From Arthrobacter sp. NicSoilC5 (GTDB taxonomy: Bacteria > Actinomycetota > Actinomycetes > Actinomycetales > Micrococcaceae), in NCBI RefSeq assembly GCF_019977395.1, contig NZ_AP024660.1:496001-560000 (forward strand): a DNA stretch of 64,000 bases. Direction: 5' to 3'. Both the position numbers and the translations under genes were made by a program. Positions within the stretch are counted from its first letter, which is position 1, and each line of letters starts with the position of its first letter. Under the pieces are notes generated by a model. It did not search any database, was not told the origin of the DNA, and saw only the letters and a program-made list of their open reading frames with translations. Positions 63,130 through 64,000 of this stretch are shown here, in pieces.

Positions 63130-64000
63130 TCAGCGGATCTGGATACCCTGTCCCACAGTGGTGTGACCGATGACGGGGTGGCCCGGCAACTCGCCGACCA
63201 CCAGCAGGCCGCCGGACGTCTGCGCATCGGCCAGCAGCAGCAGATCGTCCTCGGTGATGCCCGGTGCGGCCTCCAGGTGCGGACGCACCCAGTCGAGGTT
63301 GCGCCGGGTCCCGCCGGAAACGAAGCCGTCCCGGAGCGCCTCGCGGGCTCCGCCAAGAAGGGGAACGGCATTCATGTCGATCACCGCGCCCACTTCCGAG
63401 GCACGGACCATCTTGTGGAGGTGTCCAAGCAGGCCGAAGCCGGTCACGTCCGTCGCCGCACGGACGCCGGCGGCCACCGCCGCCTCGGAGGCGTCGCGGT
63501 TGAGCGCCGCCATCGTCTCCACGGCTTCGGCAAACACTTCACCGGTCTGCTTGTGCCGGTTGTTCAGGAGACCGACGCCGAGTGGCTTGGTCAGCGTAAT
63601 GGGCAGCCCCGGCCGGGCGGCGTCGTTGCGCAGCAAGCGGTCAGGATGGGCGACGCCGGTGACGGCCATGCCGTACTTGGGCTCCGGGTCATCAATGGAG
63701 TGCCCGCCGAGCACGGGGCACCCCGCCTGGGATGCCACGCTCAAGCCACCACGCAGGACCTCAGTCATCAATTCCATCGGCAGGACGCCGCGGGGCCAGC
63801 CGACCAGGTTGATCGCAGTGACCGGCCGGCCGCCCATGGCATAGATGTCCGACAGGGCATTGGCGGCGGCAATGCGGCCCCAGTCATATGCATCGTTGAC
63901 TACGGGGGTGAAGAAGTCAGCGGTGGTCAGGACCGCAAGATCTTCGCGCACCAGGACCGCCGCAGCGTCGTCGCCGCTGTCAAGGCCCACCAGGACCTCC
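63130..64000 (-). CDS. selD: selenide, water dikinase (selenophosphate synthetase), partial
   Basis: Makes monoselenophosphate, the selenium donor for selenocysteinyl-tRNA. About 290 C-terminal codons are in the window; the N-terminus with the catalytic Cys/Sec and Lys lies beyond base 64000. Visible are VGLDSGDDAAAVLV, LTTADFFTPVVND, AANALSDIYAMGGRPVTAIN, GGHSIDDPEPKYGMAVTG and TDVTGFGLLGHLHKMV, all typical SelD blocks. It ends 15 bases from the convergent formate dehydrogenase operon. Its presence supports the selenocysteine reading of the UGA in the alpha subunit. The other sel genes may lie just outside the window. Confidence 0.95.
   Translation of the reverse strand, partial: EVLVGLDSGDDAAAVLVREDLAVLTTADFFTPVVNDAYDWGRIAAANALSDIYAMGGRPVTAINLVGWPRGVLPMELMTEVLRGGLSVASQAGCPVLGGHSIDDPEPKYGMAVTGVAHPDRLLRNDAARPGLPITLTKPLGVGLLNNRHKQTGEVFAEAVETMAALNRDASEAAVAAGVRAATDVTGFGLLGHLHKMVRASEVGAVIDMNAVPLLGGAREALRDGFVSGGTRRNLDWVRPHLEAAPGITEDDLLLLADAQTSGGLLVVGELPGHPVIGHTTVGQGIQIR

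Overview
The window looks like chromosomal DNA of a high-G+C soil actinobacterium of the Arthrobacter / Pseudarthrobacter type (Micrococcaceae). This rests on G/C-rich third codon positions, many LacI-controlled sugar operons, GTG/TTG starts and the overall resemblance of the proteins; no rRNA or other taxonomic marker is present, so the genus is an inference. No tRNA, rRNA or CRISPR array was found.

Bases 1-39,700 are a sugar-utilisation region. A minus-strand operon (7777 to 1) holds LacI, two CUT1 permeases, a lipoprotein binding protein, an intracellular GH32 beta-fructosidase, an aldo/keto reductase (AKR) and a PfkB kinase that runs off the left edge. Divergent from an AraC regulator is a plus-strand polyol operon (9155-14545): binding protein, two permeases, zinc polyol dehydrogenase, PfkB kinase, then a collapsed Gfo/Idh/MocA pseudogene. 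Miscellaneous genes follow (secreted phosphodiester glycosidase, BioY biotin transporter, CHY zinc-finger protein, DoxX). A lactose/galactoside operon (26545 to 19403) has LacI, CUT1 transporter, GH42 beta-galactosidase and an odd LacI-HTH protein with a ParB-like tail. A second fructan locus (39248 to 26717) has a GH32-AKR pair, LacI, a complete Opp/Dpp-type importer, a Tat-exported GH32 levanase / levan-fructotransferase-like enzyme and another PfkB kinase. The two fructan loci share paralogous GH32-AKR pairs. The promoter region of the second pair is built from a collapsed copy of the neighbouring LacI / binding-protein junction, including a paired operator and a 43-codon leader frame coupled to the GH32 gene.

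Bases 39,700-50,800 hold two overlapping exported phosphoesterases, small membrane and stress proteins (CsbD), a secreted PHP-domain protein, a small monooxygenase-like protein, a complete IS481-type insertion sequence (46124-47196, 6-bp target duplication, transposase frameshifted in a C-run) lying between that gene and a LuxR-type regulator, a large APC transporter and a DUF1905 protein.

Bases 50,950-64,000 form a one-carbon oxidation island: glutathione-independent formaldehyde dehydrogenase, LysR regulator, a GbcAB-like Rieske demethylase, a rhodanese, and a three-gene membrane formate dehydrogenase. Its catalytic subunit has an in-frame UGA (58152-58154) followed by a SECIS-like hairpin and therefore contains selenocysteine. 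selD (selenophosphate synthetase) follows convergently and is cut by the window end. The inferred flow is methylated amine to formaldehyde to formate to CO2, with electrons passed to the membrane.
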